Positions 62,582 to 64,000 of a stretch of DNA of 64,000 bases are shown piece by piece. Position 1 is the first letter of the stretch, and each line of letters opens with the position of its first letter. The notes beneath the pieces were generated by a model. It made no database searches and was not told the DNA's origin. It worked only from the letters and a program-made list of their open reading frames with translations. Location of the stretch: the NCBI GenBank assembly GCA_041741415.1, contig JBGSKC010000007.1, positions 5,796 through 69,795 of the forward strand, given 5' to 3'. Both the position numbers and the translations under genes were made by a program. The stretch comes from JANQTF01 sp041741415 (GTDB taxonomy: Bacteria > Bacteroidota > Bacteroidia > J057).

Positions 62582-64000
62582 ATGGAGCGGCTCCCGCGCG
62601 AGGGCTTTCGCCTGGGTGTGGATTCCTATGTGCGTGTGCAGGACCTGCTGCGCAGCCTCGACCCGGAGCAGCGCGACGACCTGGACCGGCTGCCTTTCCT
62701 GCTTGCGCCCCTGCTTTGTCACAGCGAGGCCGATCAGGCAAGGCTCTACCAGCTCATCGCGGAGGAAAGGCAGCGGCTGGCTGAACCTGGCAGGGAAGGA
62801 ACAGGGGGAGGGGAACAGCCCGAAGCAGGCAATGGCCGGGCCCGCCGTGTCTTGCTGTTAGCCCTTATTGCCTCCTTCCTCCTGCTCCTGGCCTTTCTGA
62901 TCTGGCGGCCCTGGGCAGCGCGGGTGCTGCCCCCGGAGGAAAAGCCCGTAAGCCTGCGCAGCATCTGCCTCGACACTACGCACACCGGGCTGGAGGTGCA
63001 GCTCCATGACAGCCTGCGTCCCTATACCCTCAACGACGGGCAGGGAGGCAGCTTTTCCCTCCGCTACGGCCTTGATACCCTGGGCTTCTACCCCGACAGC
63101 CTGGCCCTGCGGGTACTGATTCAGGACAGCAGCGGATCCATCGTGGACAGTTTTCTGCTCGCGGCCCAACCTTGTGCGCAGCCTGTTTCGCAGCCCCGGA
63201 AAGAGCCCGAAACCACCCGCCTTGACACCCTTCCCGTCCGGATTTCCGACCTCTCGGAACTGCCGGAGGCAGAAGCCGAAGCCGCATGGCGGACCTGGCT
63301 GCGGAACTACCGCTGGCCGCTCAAGCTCGGGTTTATCCTCCTGGCTGCCGGGCTTGCCGCCCTGCTGCGCTGGCTTCGCCTGCGCAGGCGCAAGCTCTAC
63401 GCACGCCAGCGAGAGGAAAACGAACGCCCGCCGCTGGCCTGGCAGCCCGACTTCCCGGCACCGGAGGTCGAAAGCGGCGAAAACTTTGCCCTGCTGGCCC
63501 GCGAGCTGCGCCGCCGCGAGGTCGCTGACAGCTGGGGGCTGGACCTCACAGCCACGCTGCGCGCCACCCTGCGGCAGGGCGGCCTCATCCAGCCCCGCTA
63601 CCGCCAGCGCGAGCGCCCGCCCGAGTACCTCATCCTCATCGACCAGCACGCCATTCAGAACCACCAGGCCCGCCTCTTCAACCTCATCTATGAGACGTTG
63701 CTGGGTGAGGCCGTATTCGCAGAGCGCTTTTACTACGACGGCGACCCGCGCCGGGTCTGGAGCCCGGAGCACCCCGAAGGCCTGGGCCTGCAGGAGCTGT
63801 TGGGCCGCTATCCCAGCCACCGCCTGCTGATTTTCGGCGACGGGGCCCGTTTCCTGTCGCCTGCCAGCGGCAAACCCCAGCCCTGGACCAACGCCCTGGC
63901 TGGCTGGGAGCGCCGTGCCCTGCTGAGTCCCCGCGCCGTGGCCGACTGGGGCCAGCCGGAACTGGCCCTCGGCCAGCTGATGCTGCTGTTGCCCGGCGGC
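62582..64000 (+). CDS. Two-pass membrane protein with degenerate vWA-like cytoplasmic domain (3' partial)
   Basis: The frame is open to the window end: 473 codons from ATG 62582. It is also open upstream to 62531; CTG at 62543 would add 13 residues (LNPSPAYRLLAAL) that continue the helix, so it could be the true start. Residues 1-88 are helical and cytoplasmic (FRLGVDSYVRVQDLLRSL). Membrane helices lie at ~90-108 and ~246-264, with a beta-rich periplasmic segment between them. The C-terminal cytoplasmic part contains YLILIDQHAIQN (349-360) and HRLLIFGDGARFL (413-425), resembling strands of a vWA fold, but the DxSxS metal site is absent. The rest, perhaps an effector, is cut off. Confidence 0.8.
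   Translation, partial: MERLPREGFRLGVDSYVRVQDLLRSLDPEQRDDLDRLPFLLAPLLCHSEADQARLYQLIAEERQRLAEPGREGTGGGEQPEAGNGRARRVLLLALIASFLLLLAFLIWRPWAARVLPPEEKPVSLRSICLDTTHTGLEVQLHDSLRPYTLNDGQGGSFSLRYGLDTLGFYPDSLALRVLIQDSSGSIVDSFLLAAQPCAQPVSQPRKEPETTRLDTLPVRISDLSELPEAEAEAAWRTWLRNYRWPLKLGFILLAAGLAALLRWLRLRRRKLYARQREENERPPLAWQPDFPAPEVESGENFALLARELRRREVADSWGLDLTATLRATLRQGGLIQPRYRQRERPPEYLILIDQHAIQNHQARLFNLIYETLLGEAVFAERFYYDGDPRRVWSPEHPEGLGLQELLGRYPSHRLLIFGDGARFLSPASGKPQPWTNALAGWERRALLSPRAVADWGQPELALGQLMLLLPGG

Overview
The window is about 64 kb of chromosomal DNA from a Bacteroidota bacterium, probably a Saprospiria/Lewinella-like lineage with fairly high GC. The clues are a giant PKD adhesin with a type-B (gliding-motility C-terminal) type IX secretion sorting domain, a PorP/SprF-family protein next to a GldJ/GldK-like lipoprotein, a MurF-Alr fusion, a CarboxypepD_reg TonB receptor, and several matches to the Bacteroidota -7 promoter element TAnnTTTG. 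I saw no rRNA, tRNA, CRISPR array or insertion sequence with a transposase.

Layout. 1-8.6 kb: the end of a secreted PKD adhesin, murF-alr, a secreted beta-rich protein, a GldJ/K-like lipoprotein and a PorP/SprF protein. 8.9-18.9 kb: sdaAB, a TolC-like protein, a UvrD/PcrA helicase, an Rpn-like nuclease with a tandem-repeat tail, an amidase, an AhpD-like protein, pgk and a methyltransferase. 19-26 kb: secreted and hypothetical proteins, including two adjacent SH3b/double-psi-barrel paralogues. 26.7-32.5 kb: nuoM, cardiolipin synthase, recR and an AAA-ATPase/PD-(D/E)xK protein. 33-40 kb: a regulatory block in which a LytS/LytTR pair, a large glycosyltransferase and a NarL-type regulator with a TPR histidine kinase sit together. 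40-49 kb: lipoproteins, an acyl-CoA dehydrogenase, a LolA-like protein, a TonB receptor, prfC and an FKBP isomerase. 49-54.3 kb: a three-gene operon of two AAA NTPases (one with a TPR tail) and a helical-repeat protein, headed by a striking operator made of four half-sites. 54.3-59.5 kb: small envelope proteins, mnmE, a DUF5009-like acyltransferase and a HAD phosphatase.

59.5-64 kb is the most unusual part. A 630-bp gene-free stretch packed with perfect palindromes, one of them 40 bp, precedes a cassette cut by the window end. The cassette encodes a caspase-like (CHAT-type) protein whose usual catalytic His is Trp, a MoxR-type AAA ATPase interrupted by an in-frame amber codon, and a two-pass membrane protein with a degenerate vWA-like domain. 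This resembles the MoxR/vWA-centred ternary conflict systems described in multicellular or complex bacteria, but with several degenerate parts. It is the best candidate for an undescribed or decaying defence/signalling system here.

Start sites were chosen from conserved N-termini, signal peptides and operon overlaps, because ribosome binding sites are weak throughout. All family assignments come from reading motifs; no database search was run.
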